64,000 nt of DNA from Pammene aurita (Eukaryota; Arthropoda; Insecta; Lepidoptera; Tortricidae), in NCBI GenBank assembly GCA_947086415.1, contig OX352313.1, positions 12,891,179 to 12,955,178 on the forward strand, given 5' to 3'. Position numbers and translations under genes: made by a program. The notes below the pieces were generated by a model. The model searched no databases, was not told where the DNA came from, and saw only the letters and a list, made by a program, of their open reading frames with translations. Of the stretch, positions 20,347 through 35,300 are shown piece by piece; position 1 is the stretch's first letter, and each line of letters starts with the position of its first letter.

Positions 20347-23300
20347 CTGACGCAGTACCCAAGATTGTTTTCCTACTAGGGGGCAATGACCAACCGTATC
20401 CCAATAGCTTCCCGTATTTTCCGTAATCATAAATTGATCGAATCATGTCGAGCAAAAATAGACTTAAATTACATATTATGAGTAACCCTTTATAAATATA
20501 TTTTATATGTTAGAGTTTTATTATTATATGTATACCTAATGTTTTTCATATTTTCGCCTGCTTCTGTTTTGCATAGTTTTATACAGTAGGACCCGCTTAG
20601 TACTTACGATTTCTCGCATAATACGTTATTTTATATCAGTCACTGCAACTTGAAATCCTGCAGGACAGCCCCGCATAATACTTTCGCTTTCCCACTTAAG
20701 ACGCGTTTTAGCTAGGTACCATCGAAATCGTCTTAAGCGAGTGTTACTGTTTGAATGTCGGATACCGAAAGAACTCCAAATACTTACCAATATCGAGGAA
20801 ATGGCTCGTGTCGTACCCGCTGTCCCGCCTGGATTCTTGTATCGCTACTCGCAGAGAATCCACTACGCAGTGGCTCAGGCAGAGCGGGGGTTCTCCCGTC
20901 GCTAAAATTAAATAATTTTACATATTTATGATGTGCTATGTAGCTGTCGGGTTGACGAAATTACGTTACTTAGAATAGTTGACGGAAAAATTTAACTAAG
21001 TAAATCATTGCCACGGGCAGGATTCGCACTTTCGACTCATCGATACAACTCGTATGTCCTACAAGTCGGATACCAGGGCTCGATTTGACATGGCATAACT
21101 GACAGTCGCTTGCGAGATAACTATGATATCACACTTTTGTGACAGTTGAAATCGGGGTGGAATCACTCAAGAGTGATATCTAAAATGGTGGCCATAGCCA
21201 TAGACAAAACGCTCTAGCGAGACCTACTGACAGCTTGACAGTTAGGTGTGGACACGGGTGGACAGGATGGATATCACTCTATCCACTAGCGTAGCGATAC
21301 AAGTGTGACATCCACGTTTCACAGTTTGGTATGTCGAATCGAGCCCAGCAAGTGTGTCAGCGAGACTACGTTATGCACGTATATATAAGTATATCGAAGC
21401 CCGATCGTGGACAAATCATGAAATCTCTAGAAACTTCATAGATTGGTGGCATTTTATAATCTGCCTAAATTTTGGCCAACCATGAAATTCTTAGGCACAA
21501 TTATAAGTATAAAATGTGGCATTGCATACCTAAAGGGCTCTAATGCTCATTTTTGGTTGGGGTACCTACTTTTTTGTTGTGTTAGGTAATTACATAATAA
21601 TAATAATTATTATTATTATTAGCCAATATTGTCCCACTGCTGGGCAAAGGCCTCCCTCTTATTTCTCCACGTATCCCTATCCCCTGCAGTCCCAAGCTCG
21701 TCCCGCAATCTCCGACGAGGTCTGCCGTGACGCCTTACAATCTGTGGGACCCAACGGGTGGCAGTTTTGGCCCACAGAGCATCCGGCAGACCTGCATACG
21801 GCAGACGTGTCCCGCCCCGCCCAGTCCCATTTAAGCTTGGCGGCAGTTTCAGCTACATCAGTGATTCGCGTTTTGGAGCGTAGTATTGTATTTTTAATGC
21901 GATCGGTTAATTTCACGCTCAAAATACTACGCTCCATGGCCCGCTGACAAACCATGAGTTTGGATTTTTGAACTTTTGTCAAAGACCAAGTCTGCGCTCC
22001 GTAGGTAATGATGGGGAGAATGCACATGTCCATGAGTTTTCTTTTTAGCGGTATAGGAAGGTTTCCCTTCATAGACCAAAAGCTCCTCCAGGCATTCTCA
22101 GTCCGTCTTGCGACTTTTTTGTCTTGCCGTGCCTGGAAGGAGACTATTTGGCCCAGGTATACATACTCATGGACATATCCTATTTCTCTCCCGTCCACTT
22201 CTACTCTTATTGGTGCGCTATTGGTCATGAGCTTAGTCTTTGACATGTTCATCACTAATCCAACCTCAAGGCTTGCCCTGCTTAGGTCTTGCAGTATGTC
22301 GCAGAGGTCGGTAGCTGAAGATGAGAAGAGGACTATGTCGTCGGCGAAACGCAGATTGGATAACTGCTTTCCGCCGACGTCAATGCCCCTATGTTCCCAC
22401 CCTGCCGCCAGCTTCCTGAACACTTGCTCAAGGGTACTGTTAAACAATTTGGGGGACAGAGGATCGCCTTGCTTGACGCCCTTGTTTATATTAAAGGAGG
22501 GTCCGGGAGACTGCAGTTTGATACTGGCGGTGCTAGAGGCATAGATGTTGCGGATAAGGTGAACATATGTGGATTCTATGCCTTGGTCTTGTAGTGCGTT
22601 AAATATGGATGTGTGGGTTAAACTGTCAAAAGCTTTCCTGTAATCTACAACGGCTAAATAAAGAGGGAGGTTAAATTCGTGATACTTTTCAATCATCTGA
22701 TTTAGGGTTTGTAAGTGGTCTGTGGTAGAAAGTCCTGGTCGGAACCCGGCCTGTTCTGGAGGTTGGTTACTGTCTAATTTACCAGCAATTCTACGTTCGA
22801 TTACTTTAATAAAGGCTTTATAGAGGTGTGAAACAAGGCTAATGGGTCTATAATTATTGATGTCCGATTTATCGCCTTTCTTGTGTAATAAAACAATGTT
22901 TGAATGGCACAGCTTTTCTGTAAATTTACCTGATTTTAAAATGGAGTTGAAAAGATTGGTAATATGCGGTAAGAGTGAAGGTTCTCCTATCTTTAGTACC
23001 TCTGTCGTGATGCCGTGCTCACCAGGGCTTTTCCCGTATTACATAATATGCCTAGAAATTTCATAATGTGCCTGGACAAATTAAGACATACTAAAAAATG
23101 CCGCCCCTTCATGACGTGCCTCGGAATTTCATTTCTTGATATAAATAAATAAATATTATAGGACAATCTTACACAAATCGACCTAGGCCCATAGTAAGCT
23201 CAATAAGGCTTGTGTTATGGGTACTAGACGACGATATACATCTTGTATATAATAGATAAATACTTAAATATATAGAAACATCCATAACTCAGGAACAAAT

Positions 23301-26300
23301 ATCTGTGATAAACACACAAACAAATACCCTGACCAGGATTCGAACCCGGGACCTCCTGCTTCGTAGGCAGGGTCACTACCGACTGAGCTAGGACTTAGGA
23401 GGCCGTATGCCTAGGAGTTACATGATTTGGCGAATAATACAAACAGGCGATGACATATTAACGATGTCTCGCTCCCACCGGTTAATGTGGATGTTAATCA
23501 CGTCATGCTCCACAGCAGAACCACCTTTGCTTTTTTGAATATAAATATATAGGAAAATATCTATATAATGTCTAATATACGAACTAACGGGGCCACAGAC
23601 TTTTTGTGAGAAGTAATTATTGCAGCGCCTGACTTGAAAATCTAGGCAAACACACAAAAAGTGTAGAAGTAATTACTCTCAGGCGTTACGGTCTGTGTAA
23701 AATCTGTGGCACCGTTAGTTTGTATATTCAAAATAAAATGAGGATTTTCGTAAGCTAGGTCAGTATAGAATTGTTATAGAATTATTTGATGTCATATATG
23801 TGCCTGTACGATAAGCCGTAATAGACGTTTGACGGTGGCGCTGCTGTGGAGTATGCTCTACAGCAGCGCCACAAAGTATTAAAGCTAACAACGAAGCTAG
23901 TGATATAGATATTTTTTAAACTAGTCTAGAATTTTATAGACATTATATAGATATTTTCCTATATACATATTTATATTCAAAAAAGCAAACGTGGTTCTGC
24001 TGTGGAGCATGACGTTGTTAATCCAATATGTGAATGCCGTTTCATGTCCCGTCCCGTCCCTCCAAATTACTATTTCAATGTGTTTAGTCACATCCTTACG
24101 AAAGAGCGTTTTGTTTTTGTTTGACGGCTGTCTCAGCACGCACACATGCATTGGGAGTCTTGGTGGTGCTTATAAATACTTTCACAAATACATTGAAGCT
24201 AAATGTTATTGTAGTTTATCTTTACACATGTATACATAGCTGTCCTTACCCATTACCTACCTTTAGATCCCAATATACCGACGGGGTTAGGCCTATTCCT
24301 TGCCAAATACACACGGTAATCATTGGGAATATCTTTAGCGCCCATAATGTAATAGTTCCACGTCCGATCCGTGTAAATCTCTCCGTTGTGGTGGTTGTAG
24401 ATAGTGTCCTCCATTAGCCAGAGGGACAGCGTTTGCACAAACGCTCCTTCAACCTAAAAAATGGGGGCCATAATACCTTAAACAAATCTATTAGCAAAGC
24501 TTGTATTACAATGTATTAAACGCGCGAAGATGGCACGTTCTCGTTGTTTATTATTTGGAAAATATAAATACATACAGCCAGTACAGAGTTTATAAACCTC
24601 AGAAAATGGTCCTTTAAAAAAAACACCATTTTTAGGGTTCCGTAGCCAAAATGGCAAAAACGAAACCCTTATAGTTTCGTCATGTACGTCTGTCCGTCCG
24701 TCCGTTCGTCCACAGCCATTTTACTCGGGAACTATAAGACTTATCTGAATAAAATTTACACATACGGTGTATTTTGTATGTCGCTACTTAGTTATATAGT
24801 TAAATTGCAGAAAAAATATTTTTAGAGGGGGCGCTCCATACAAGTAACTAACTAAAATAAAAAAATTAAACCAAATATCAACATGTGGCACATCAATCGA
24901 TAGGTCTTTAAAAATAACATTGGGGTGTCTCTTTGAACTTTTTGTGATTAAGTAAATATTTTCTGAAATAATCGCTTCTAAAGTCAGAAAAATTGTATTG
25001 CGTTGAAACTTTTGAACAATAAGTCCAAAAAATATGAAAAAAATTGAGGAGATGCGTCTTATCACATAATTTCTACGAAAATTGTTTTGAACAATATCGG
25101 TTCAGCCATTTTTGTGTTATCTCCAAAAAACTTCTTCCATAGGCACCAGATACGACCTTTTGGTATTAGTTTTGTTCTCATTCCATTGAAGCTACGGAAC
25201 CCTCCATCATGCGTGATCCGACACGCACTTGGCCGGTTTTTAATTGGTGGGTTTGTTATCCTCATTAATATCAGACGACGCAACTAGAAACACGTATTTA
25301 GATACTACTAGTACTAGGACTAGTAGTCCGCCTTGAATGACAACTCGCGATTTCCTTGAAAACGGGCTGACCAATATAACAAGACCCTTATGATGATTGT
25401 TTCGCGCTTTCTAGCTCCATAACCCCTTGATCGATCCTGCTCGTACACGAACTCTCAAATTAAGTATATTGATCTTTGCTACAACCCGGACAAATTTCAT
25501 AAAGATCAGATCTATACACGCGGCAGCGTGTCAAGCCAAGTTCAAGCAAAGGAACTGGCTAGCCAGCGCCAAGTGTATATTTACACGAACCACTTGGTGC
25601 CACTTTTGACCCTTCTATAACTCAAAACCTCTTTAACGTAAACACATAAAACTACGTGTGTTTAATTATATCCATAAGGACATCTAGAAGCCCAAATTTC
25701 ATGAAGCTAGCTCAAACGGTTATAAAGATATGAAGGTCAAAAAGTCGTAAATTTTAGCACTGACTGACTGACATATAGTACCTAAACCTAACCTACTTCC
25801 AGATGACCTAGAAGGATGAAATTTGGAATCCAGCTCGGTAATTGTGTGTAAGCGTAGGAAAAAATCTAAAAATAAAAAAAGTTAAAAAATAGGGGGGGGG
25901 GTCCCCATACAAAAAAAAAAAATTAATTGTATCGTTGGAACCGTTACAAGCAGATATTTGAAACTATCCCAATATATGTATTATTATATTTGCTATATAA
26001 CAGAAATATAAAAATAAAGTTGAGTCAAAAAATAAGTGGTGTCCCCACACAAAAAACTTGTAATACACGCTAAACGACCGGCCAACGGTGTGTCGTCGGC
26101 GGCGCGCTGCACCACATAATTATACACAGAACAGAAATAAAGAGAATGTAGACAATAGCATAAAAAAGAAAACCATGTAGCGGAAACGCAAGAAAAAACA
26201 TTAAATCTCAATACCTGCCTAGTTTACTTTACAAAAAGTAATGATATCCAATATGTATTTATAGGAACAAAATAACATTATGAACAAGTATTAAACTCTA

Positions 26301-29300
26301 TTTCTTTGCTTTATTGGATACCTATAACAATTGCTGTTATTTAAAAATGTGAGATCTTAAAGTAGGTTAGATTTGACTTGCCCAGTTTTTATCAGAATTG
26401 ATATATATATATATGTTGAATAACTTTATAAAATGACTGATGTAATGAAAACTGGCCAAGTCAAATAAATGTAACCTCCTTTAAGATCTCACATTTTTAA
26501 ATAAGAGTAATTGTTATAGGTATCCAATAAAGCAAAGAAATAGAGTTTAATACTTGTTCATAATGTTATTTTGTTCCTATAAATACATATTTGGATTTTG
26601 CATAGAACTTGGCTCTCCTTTAGATCTCCATTCTTTTTGCGGCGAAGCCCACAGACAAGCATAATTTTTGTATTGAACTTGGCTCTCTTTTTTTACATTT
26701 ATGTTTTTGGTGGGATAAACGTTACTAAAGTTATCGCGGAACAACTATTCAAAATAAAAAAGCCATCGAAATGCATAGACGTCTAGGCATATACAAGATA
26801 TCTCTATACTCCGCTTAGCGCGTTATTTCTTTGAAACCTAAGCTGCCAAAAAGAAGTGGTGCGGGAGGGGAACACGCAATGCTAGACAGGGTACGCGCGA
26901 TTGTCCCGTGGGGCGTAAGAGAGAGTCAGACATTAATGGTTGCCATGGAGACGTACTAAGTTTACAGTCACTTCCAATAATTAGTGTCTTACTATAGAGT
27001 GAAATTACTTCGAGCGTGGGAGCGGGGGCCACCCGGCTATGTGGGGTCTTGGGTTAATTAGTCTATGCGTCTAGGTAGCCAGCTGACAGTTCCGTTGTGT
27101 CCGAAGTTGTCTGTACAACAAACTTCACTTCCTTTACGCCCCGCTCATTCGATTAGTAGTAGTCCGCCTCGAATTCACGATTTATAATAAGATAAATAAT
27201 ATGTATTGTATGTATGTTCGAGCTGCCTCGTGCAGCAAACACGTCCACATCGCGCGCGGCCGCAATTCGCCGCGTGTAATCTGGACACAGCTTAAGGCAT
27301 TGATTTATTACGTATTCTGCTTAAGGTAGGTATACTTGCCTGGCCAACATCCAGAGCCGGATTAATAGTGCGGCCCGCATCTTCGAACACATCAGCGCGA
27401 ACTATATACTTCGTGCCAGTCAAAATATCGACTTCAACTTCCGTTGCAGCGACACCGAATATGGAATAATTTTGCAAACGGGGATCGTTCGGGCTGGTCT
27501 CGTAATTAGCTTGTAGGAGTATTCCCCGAAGATCGGCCTCGAACACGACCTGTTCCCATGTCGCATCTGGCATAGCCAAACGTACTGGAGCTAACCGTGC
27601 GATTAGTTGTTGGCAACATCTTATAACAGAGAGGGCGCAACATTCAGTCGTTATGCTCGATGCCGTTGCAAAATTGTTCGGAGTCGTAAAATCGTATGCG
27701 GCCAGCACCGCTACCTTCTCGACTGGAATTTTCAACTCCGAAGCAGCTACTTGTGCTATTCTTGTATTTATTCCCTGGCCGATTTCAATGCCGCCTATGC
27801 TTACATTTACACTTCCATCTCCATGATAAATGGAAACTAACGCACCATAGTTTCCGAGATACTGTGTAGGAAAAGCCATGTTATTAAGTCTCATACCGCG
27901 TTTCTTCCAACGGTTTTTAGAATTAAACTCCTTTATATATTCGAGTCTATTCTTAAAATCGCTTTTCTGCATAAATATGGGCATTATGTTTGGTAGCTGA
28001 TTGTCATCGACTCTGTAATTGTTGAAGCGGACCTCTATAGGGTCTTTATTTACTTCTTTGGCTATGTGCTCCATAATGTGTTCAATGGCTGCTATACCTT
28101 CAAACCCCCCTGAAAAAAACATCATAATATAAAAGATTATTTTACGTAAGTATCGTAAAACCACTATATCTATCTAAAATCTATACATATAACTATCTAA
28201 AAATAGTTATAAGTAGTTTATTTTATTTTATCTCTAGTTTTAAGTAGGTAGTTTAGAGTGTTTATTATATTTTTATTGTTGTGTTGTTATGTTGAAATAA
28301 ATAAATAATATGTATACTAAAAAATACAGACTATATGGCCCATAACTAGGTGTATAATATTTGGTTCAGTCGCCATCAAATATATCGGAGCGGCCAAGGT
28401 GGCCACAAATATCTCAACAACGCCTCTATTGTCAAGGTGATAAAGTCCATGTTCAGGTACGTTTAAGTATGTACGTAAATAATGCAATTACATGCAGGCA
28501 TAGCGGGAGTTATAGTATTCGCTTTATTCTATACCTTTTACTACAATTTGAAAATATGCTATAAGTTTTTATGGAGGTACTTTTAAGTACCTTGGCCGTT
28601 TCGATATATTTGATAGCGACTGTACCTACAAACAAAAGATATTTTTCATAAAAACTTACAGCATATTTTCAAATTGTAATAAAAGGTATAGAATAAAGCG
28701 AATACTATAACTACCGCTATGTCTGCATGTAATGGAATTCTTTACAAACAAGTGTGATGAAAAATCGTAAATAGAAACTTAAAATTGCTAAATTACCGGG
28801 TGCCCTCATGAAGCAGTTAGTCGGGGCGTCGGTAATAGGGCCGAAAGAGTCAACTTTCCATCGATCTGGATTGTAACAGTTTTTCATGGAATCTGTGGCG
28901 TAAGAGTTTTCATTCTCGTTCTTAGACATGCCGTCGTTGACGTAGAAGGTTCCGTCTAAATATTGAATTTGGCCGTTTCCGTCAACACCGATCTAAAAGA
29001 CAATAATTATATTTACTTAGTAAGTACATACCCACAAATTATATTGGTTCATACCACTCTGAAAGCTCTAACACAAGCATATTTAGGATGTCCCATCCCA
29101 ACATCTATCTATGTAGTCAAAATGTATAAAAACCAATAATAGTTATTTATTTTACAAGGGAGCAAAGTTGTTGTTTAACCTCTCGTGCTTATATTGGGAA
29201 CCGAGCCAGCGAAAGATTTCAAAATTGAGCCCCGAGCTTATCGAGTGGTTTTAAACATGGAATCTTGTGCGTGCAAAGGGCATCAAGGCAAGAGAGGTTG

Positions 29301-32300
29301 AACAAACTTTAAAGTTATATTAAAAATTAAAGCCAAATAAATGCTTTCAAAATGTATAATTCAAAATCACCTCTTTAAAGTGCATCCTGCCACATAACTT
29401 GAAGAAACAAGTCAAAACTTGCTCCAAATTACTTTCCTCACATGTGCATAAAATTCCCCTCCGCTTTCAAAGGATAAAGAGCGTCTTGCCGAGGTGGAAT
29501 AGTGATTTTTTTTATTTTATTTTAATGATTGATTTAATAGTACATTACATCAGAGGCCGGGAAAACACGGATTTCCGGCCAAGTAGGTATAGACGGCCGA
29601 GCGTAGGGAGGCCGGATAGAGATACGAGGCCGGGAATCCGTTTTCACGCCGAGGCATGTATAGTGCTTTTCTCAAACATGCAATGAAATAAAATAAAAAA
29701 GCCAAAAGGACAACGTTTTATTCAATTTAAAATCTACGCTATTTTTTTATCTACGCTAGGTTTACACCAAATTGACAGTAACAATGTATGGAAGCGTTAT
29801 ACTCGGCGTGCGTGTTGAAAATATGCTAAGAATATAATTTCAGAGAAATTGTGTGCGTTTTTATTTATTTTCCAGCTTATGAAGTTGTCATATGCAGTCA
29901 TGTACCTCTCTTTTGATTTTGGCGGGAGCAAGTTGTTCATGGCTAATTTCGACAAACAAACATTTCGTCATCACTATGTTCTTCCATTGAACTCATATTT
30001 AGAATCTTCGATCCAACTTACAAAATCACAACTAACAATGAAATCGAAATACTCGTAAGAAATTAATTTTCCAATTTCCCACCAAAAAAAGCAAAGATTG
30101 TTAAGCCCGTGCTACACGGTTGCCAATTTACTGACAATTTCGACCGGGGCTGCGTTGCATAAATTTATAATTCAGCTTTATGCATCAATTTCTAACAAAT
30201 TTGGTTAAAAAGAGAGGCTCACAGCAAACTTGAATTTTTATACAAAGTGACCAAGGCTAACCATGATTGGTGGTAGGTACGTTACGGGTGAATAGCGAAA
30301 TAAATTGGTAACGTCTGTAACGGGCTTTATTGTTAAAAAACTACCATGAAGTAAAAATTAAAAAGTTAAAATCAGCTGTTCGTAAAACCTGCCGCCATCT
30401 TTGACGCTGTCTGAATGAGGTTGGACGTTGAAACAAAAAAAAAAGTTACTTTGCTGGCCTAGGCCTGAAAAGTTGTATGAAATCCCATTTCAGGCCGCCT
30501 CGAGATGCTGCGCCCGAAAAAGGATACTTCCGAGTCTATTATAAGGAACGTAAAGAGAATATGTCATTGCATGTTTGAGAAAAAAAAATACTGACCTCGT
30601 AATCAAGCCTGGAATCAGGTCGTTTGCCCGTGACGCGCATGATGTCGGGCATCCGCATAGCTATGCGACAAGGCCTGTTCTGTTTGTAGGCCACAAGGGC
30701 CGTGGCGCACGCGGCGAACATGTTCCTAGCGATCTTGCAGCCGAACGCGCCGCCGCAACGTCTGGTCCGAATTGAGATGCTGGAATGGTAAGGGTGAATA
30801 TTTAAAAATGCTTGCTTATTACACAGTCAGACTAAAATACTCATGAATGTATATATATATCAATCAATCAATCAAAATTTATTTCGAATCAATTAAGGAT
30901 CCATAGATTGTTAGTACATACAGCTAGACTATACTTAAAATTAGGGTTAGTAACATAGAATTACAAAATAATTAAATAAAATAAGAATAAAAACTAAAAA
31001 AAACAGAAAAACAATTGGAACAGTATACTTACATAACATTACATGTCATGTCACTAGTCTAGATGCACCATTTCTCAACATCTGACTTTGCCACATGTAG
31101 GCTATTCCAGTGCTTGAGTAATGGTGCATCAAACCTACCTGCCAACGTTTCCAGGATATATAAAGTGGAGTTATTGTTACACTTTTTGCCTAACCACCGA
31201 TGAACCTTATTACCAAGCGAAACAGTCGTTCCTCGGTGAATAGAAAAAAAATGGGAGTCAGACTCGCGCACGAAGGGTTCCGCACCATCATCTATAAAAA
31301 CCGGCCAAGTGCGAGTCGGACTCGCGCACCGAGGGTTCCGTACAAACCTGTAGGTATATAGGGGTAGTAACTTTAAAATTATTAAAAATATTTTTATTAT
31401 ATGATGTAAGTAACTAAAAATTTATGGTTTTCGCAATTCTTCATGTATCTGTGCTATAAGACGTTGCTTCGTACTAAATTTCAAGATTCTGAGTTCACGG
31501 AAAGTACCCTGTAGGTTTTGATTCCCTTGCGAGTTTCGAAAATTTGCGGCATAAACGGCTGTATCTTTTGATTGCGTTGGCTTAGAAGTTTTATTTTTTT
31601 TACAGCTCCAAGGGACAGCTAAATAGTAGACCTGAGTATTTGATATAAATTTCAGCTTGATAGCAGCGTGGAGGCCACGCGTTCCTGAGAAAAAAGGTCT
31701 TGACATACGGACGGACGGATGGATGGACGGACAATAAAGTGATCCTATAAGGGTTCCGTTTCTTCCTATTTACGGAATTATGGATTACGGATTTCCTAGG
31801 TACGGAACCCTAAAAACGGCAAAAAAAATCATGTCTGTTGTAATAGGAGCCCCCTCAAATATTTATTTTATCCTGCTTTTTAGTATTTATTGTTATACTT
31901 AGCGGCAACAGAAATACATCATCTGTGAAAATTTCAAGTGTGTAACTATGAATGTTCACGAGATACAGACGGACAGATGGACAGCGGAGTCTTAGTAATC
32001 GCTTAGGGTCCCGTTTTTACCCAATGGGTACAGAACCCTGAAAACAGTCTCACTCGCATCCGTTACAATACTGACATATTGACTCACATGCATTGACTTG
32101 TTGCATGTTAGCAATACTGAGATGCAGTCCCTTCCCCACTGTGCCTCACTCTTCGATCGAAGAGGGCTGTCCGGTATTGGTCCATGAATTGTGCATCAAG
32201 GGGGGTAAGTTAATGATGCGGAGTTGTATGTAAATCTGTAGTAGGGTCTAACTAATCTAATAAGGTCAGAATGGATACCACGAAAGGGGAAAGCGTACCT

Positions 32301-35300
32301 ATGTTATGAGATAAGTATTTAGGTACTAAGTATTTACTCTTGCTTTGAAGAGACCCAAGAAGAGAATTGTACAATTGTTCCACTCCTTGGCAGTTCGCAT
32401 AAGGAATGTCGTAAAAAAATTTAATAATAATGTAGGTAAAATTCAACTTACACATTATTAGGAACATTCAGTAGCTGCGCGATAGCTGCCTGGGTGACGT
32501 CCATCCACTGAGTGGAGCAGTCCACTTCATACCCGTTGTCTACAGGGCACGTCACTGTCGTATGCAACTCCATCATGTGATGATACTGTCTCGGAGAGTA
32601 GAACGAGCCCTTGATCACTCTTTGGACGTTCACTCCTCTATCCGACGGAGTAATGCCTTCATAACTTATAAGTCTGTTATCTAGAGGGGGCGCGTCTATT
32701 GCGTCTTGTATAGTGAAAATAATTGGTTTCTTAGATATATTCTTATAATTGACTGATACGAGGCAAGTAGCTTTGTCAGCGATTACTTGGGTTTCGGCGA
32801 CCACTATAGCGACGGGTTGGTTGTAGTAAAGTACTTTATCGCTTGCCAAAAGTTCTTCGTTTTCAAACAATAGCTGGAAATCGCCACGAACGATGCTATT
32901 CACTCCCGGGATGTCTTTGGAAGAGTAAACCGCGATTACACCTTCTATTTTCTAAAATAAAGTTAATACTTATTAGTAAAAATATTATTTTAAATAATTG
33001 CGTATTTATAATAAATTGCTATTTAACTATCATTGGGGATCGTTCACTAATCACGTAATGCTAGTATAAGCGGGCCTAAAAAGGAGGTTTTTTTTTACTA
33101 AGCCAAGATTGAATACCCTAGCTTCCTCCCAGTGTTTTTCAGAAACGCAATTATCAGATTTAATTTGTATTTATAGTAACTACCCAAAAATATTTAATAT
33201 CTAAATTCAGTACTCACAAGAACATCCTCGTAATGGATAGATTCTATTTCTCCCCGCGCAATAGTAGAAAGAACGAAGGAGGCGAAAACTTCATCTGAAA
33301 TAGTTGGTATGTCGTCACTGTACTTGGCCTCGCCAGCGCATTGGATCAGGCCTTCCTTCTTCAGGAGCGGCTGCGTGATCGGGTAGTCGGGCCTCTCGGT
33401 GTCGTACTCCTGGACGCTGCGGCTCACGGGGGGCCGGTCTTCGTAGGCTGTGGTTGCGCCCGATGCGTATATGGGACTCAGGATGTCGCGCGGACATAGT
33501 TTCAGGACAGCCTGTTTGTAACGAGTAGGTAACTGTAAATTGTTATATCAAAGCAAACACCAACCGTAGGTTCCGCAAAGAAAATTTCTTCAAATATTTG
33601 TATAACAAATGATGTTTTGTAGAAAATGATAATTCAAAACGTTAGAAAACTATTCAAAAATTAATCACTTAGCCGTTATAATGGAAAATGATCATCTGAA
33701 ACAGCCCCCAAAAATGAGGCCTTTCCGATCTAGGGCAGATACCCCGGTTTGGCCACTTTCAACTTTATTCAGGTATAGACAAATTTACAAGTTTATGGTT
33801 TATAGAGAATTTAAGAGTAAATTATGGCAGCACAGATAGCACTGTTATCTGTCATGTATCTATTGCCATTAAGTTGTCAGGAACCATGGAAAAAAGTGGC
33901 AAAAACTGGCTCCCTTTGGCCCCTTTCTGAAATTTAATTAAATAAAAAAATAAGATCTAATATCAGAATCTTAACAGCGGAGATTCATATTAAAATAGTA
34001 ATATATTTTTAATGACTCACACATACAAAGTACATAAAAAGTGTAATTTTTCCTTATTTACGCAAAATGACGGACGTCTGAATAGACCAACTCTCCTTAA
34101 AGTGGCAAAAACCGGAGCCACTGCCCTAGTAGAGGGTGAAAAAGACTAAACCACGATTTAAACTTTCACATTTTTATAAATTAAGTAGGTATACTTATCA
34201 CAAATTAAACCAGACATCGTTACTGTTGTGTTTCGACCGAGCGTCATCGCTTGTGTGCATAATGTACAAGATGGTACAAGTTAATAAACAAGACCAAGTG
34301 GCGGTAGTTCAAAAAACTCGCGCGTAAAGGATGTTTATGTCAACTTTAGCCGGGCCTATTACTACGAAACCACTTCCCTTTTTGTCTATAATAATAAGAC
34401 GAAACGATGAATTAAAAAAACCATTATTATGTACCTTATAAAATAAACCCAAAGCCACTTTTTTCCTGAAAGATGGTTTGGGTTCCGGTGGATTGAAGTC
34501 CGGATTCACCTCTTTCTCTAAGCAATGCAGAGCACCTTGCAAAGTCTCATTCGTGAAAAGGTTTCGCCCAGTTAAGTACTGTTCTGTGTTATAAGCGTGG
34601 GTAAACGCCGGATTAATACCTCCATACACAATTGACGCTTTAAGCACTTTGTGAGACTTGGGATCAAATTTGAAGAGAAATGCCCCGTTCACTTCAGCGT
34701 GAGCATTTTGTTCTTTTGGTGCTACCTGCAATTAATTAAGTAGGAAATTAGAGCATAAGTATATTAAAAAGTGTGTAAATCAAAGACGAGCAAACAATTA
34801 AACTAGATATAGGATTTATTAGTGTAATCATTAATTAAGAAGTTTTTTAAAGTTACACTTAATTTTTTTTAATTTACCGCGCAGCAATGTACTGCGAACG
34901 TGATTGAAGTAAAGTAAGTAACTGCCAATGTCGAGTAGCGTTCAGTGGTTCAACTTGGGTGTGTTCCACGTCCATTGCGGGGTGAATAATTTTGTACGGT
35001 TAAAATATATATGGTATACTTGACAATTATTAATATTCTCTACAAAACAAAAGCTGTCAGTCAGACGGCCGGAGCCCAGAGTTTTAATAGTAGGATTCCG
35101 GTTGCCATTTCAAGTAAATAACAATATGTAAGTAAAAGTATAGGCAGGTAGTACTATTTACTGCGTAGTTATAATATAATACCTACCTTGTAAGTCACTA
35201 GGGAATAATGTCGGGATAAGGGGGGCAGTTTAATTTGTGTCATAACTCTGCCGACTATGTTTGTGGTCAAAAACTCCGGGAGGTCCACATCTGTCTGATT

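Larger units (their letters stand above)
23501..24014. repeat. Inverted repeat, arms of about 75 bp, enclosing a smaller MITE
   Basis: The left arm 23501-23573 (cgtcatgctccacagcagaa..) is repeated inverted at 23938-24014 with a few changes. Between them are the MITE 23574-23728 and the hairpin 23835-23872. Confidence 0.85.

Noticed and set aside
23337..23396. A functional tRNA-Arg gene on the - strand
   Set aside because: The A box, B box and ACG anticodon arm are good, but the acceptor stem does not pair and a SINE body follows.
27292..27339. Tail TLSRIRNKSMP as the end of an aldehyde oxidase ORF
   Set aside because: It reads into the intron; the family sequence requires splicing at CAG/GC to exon 14.
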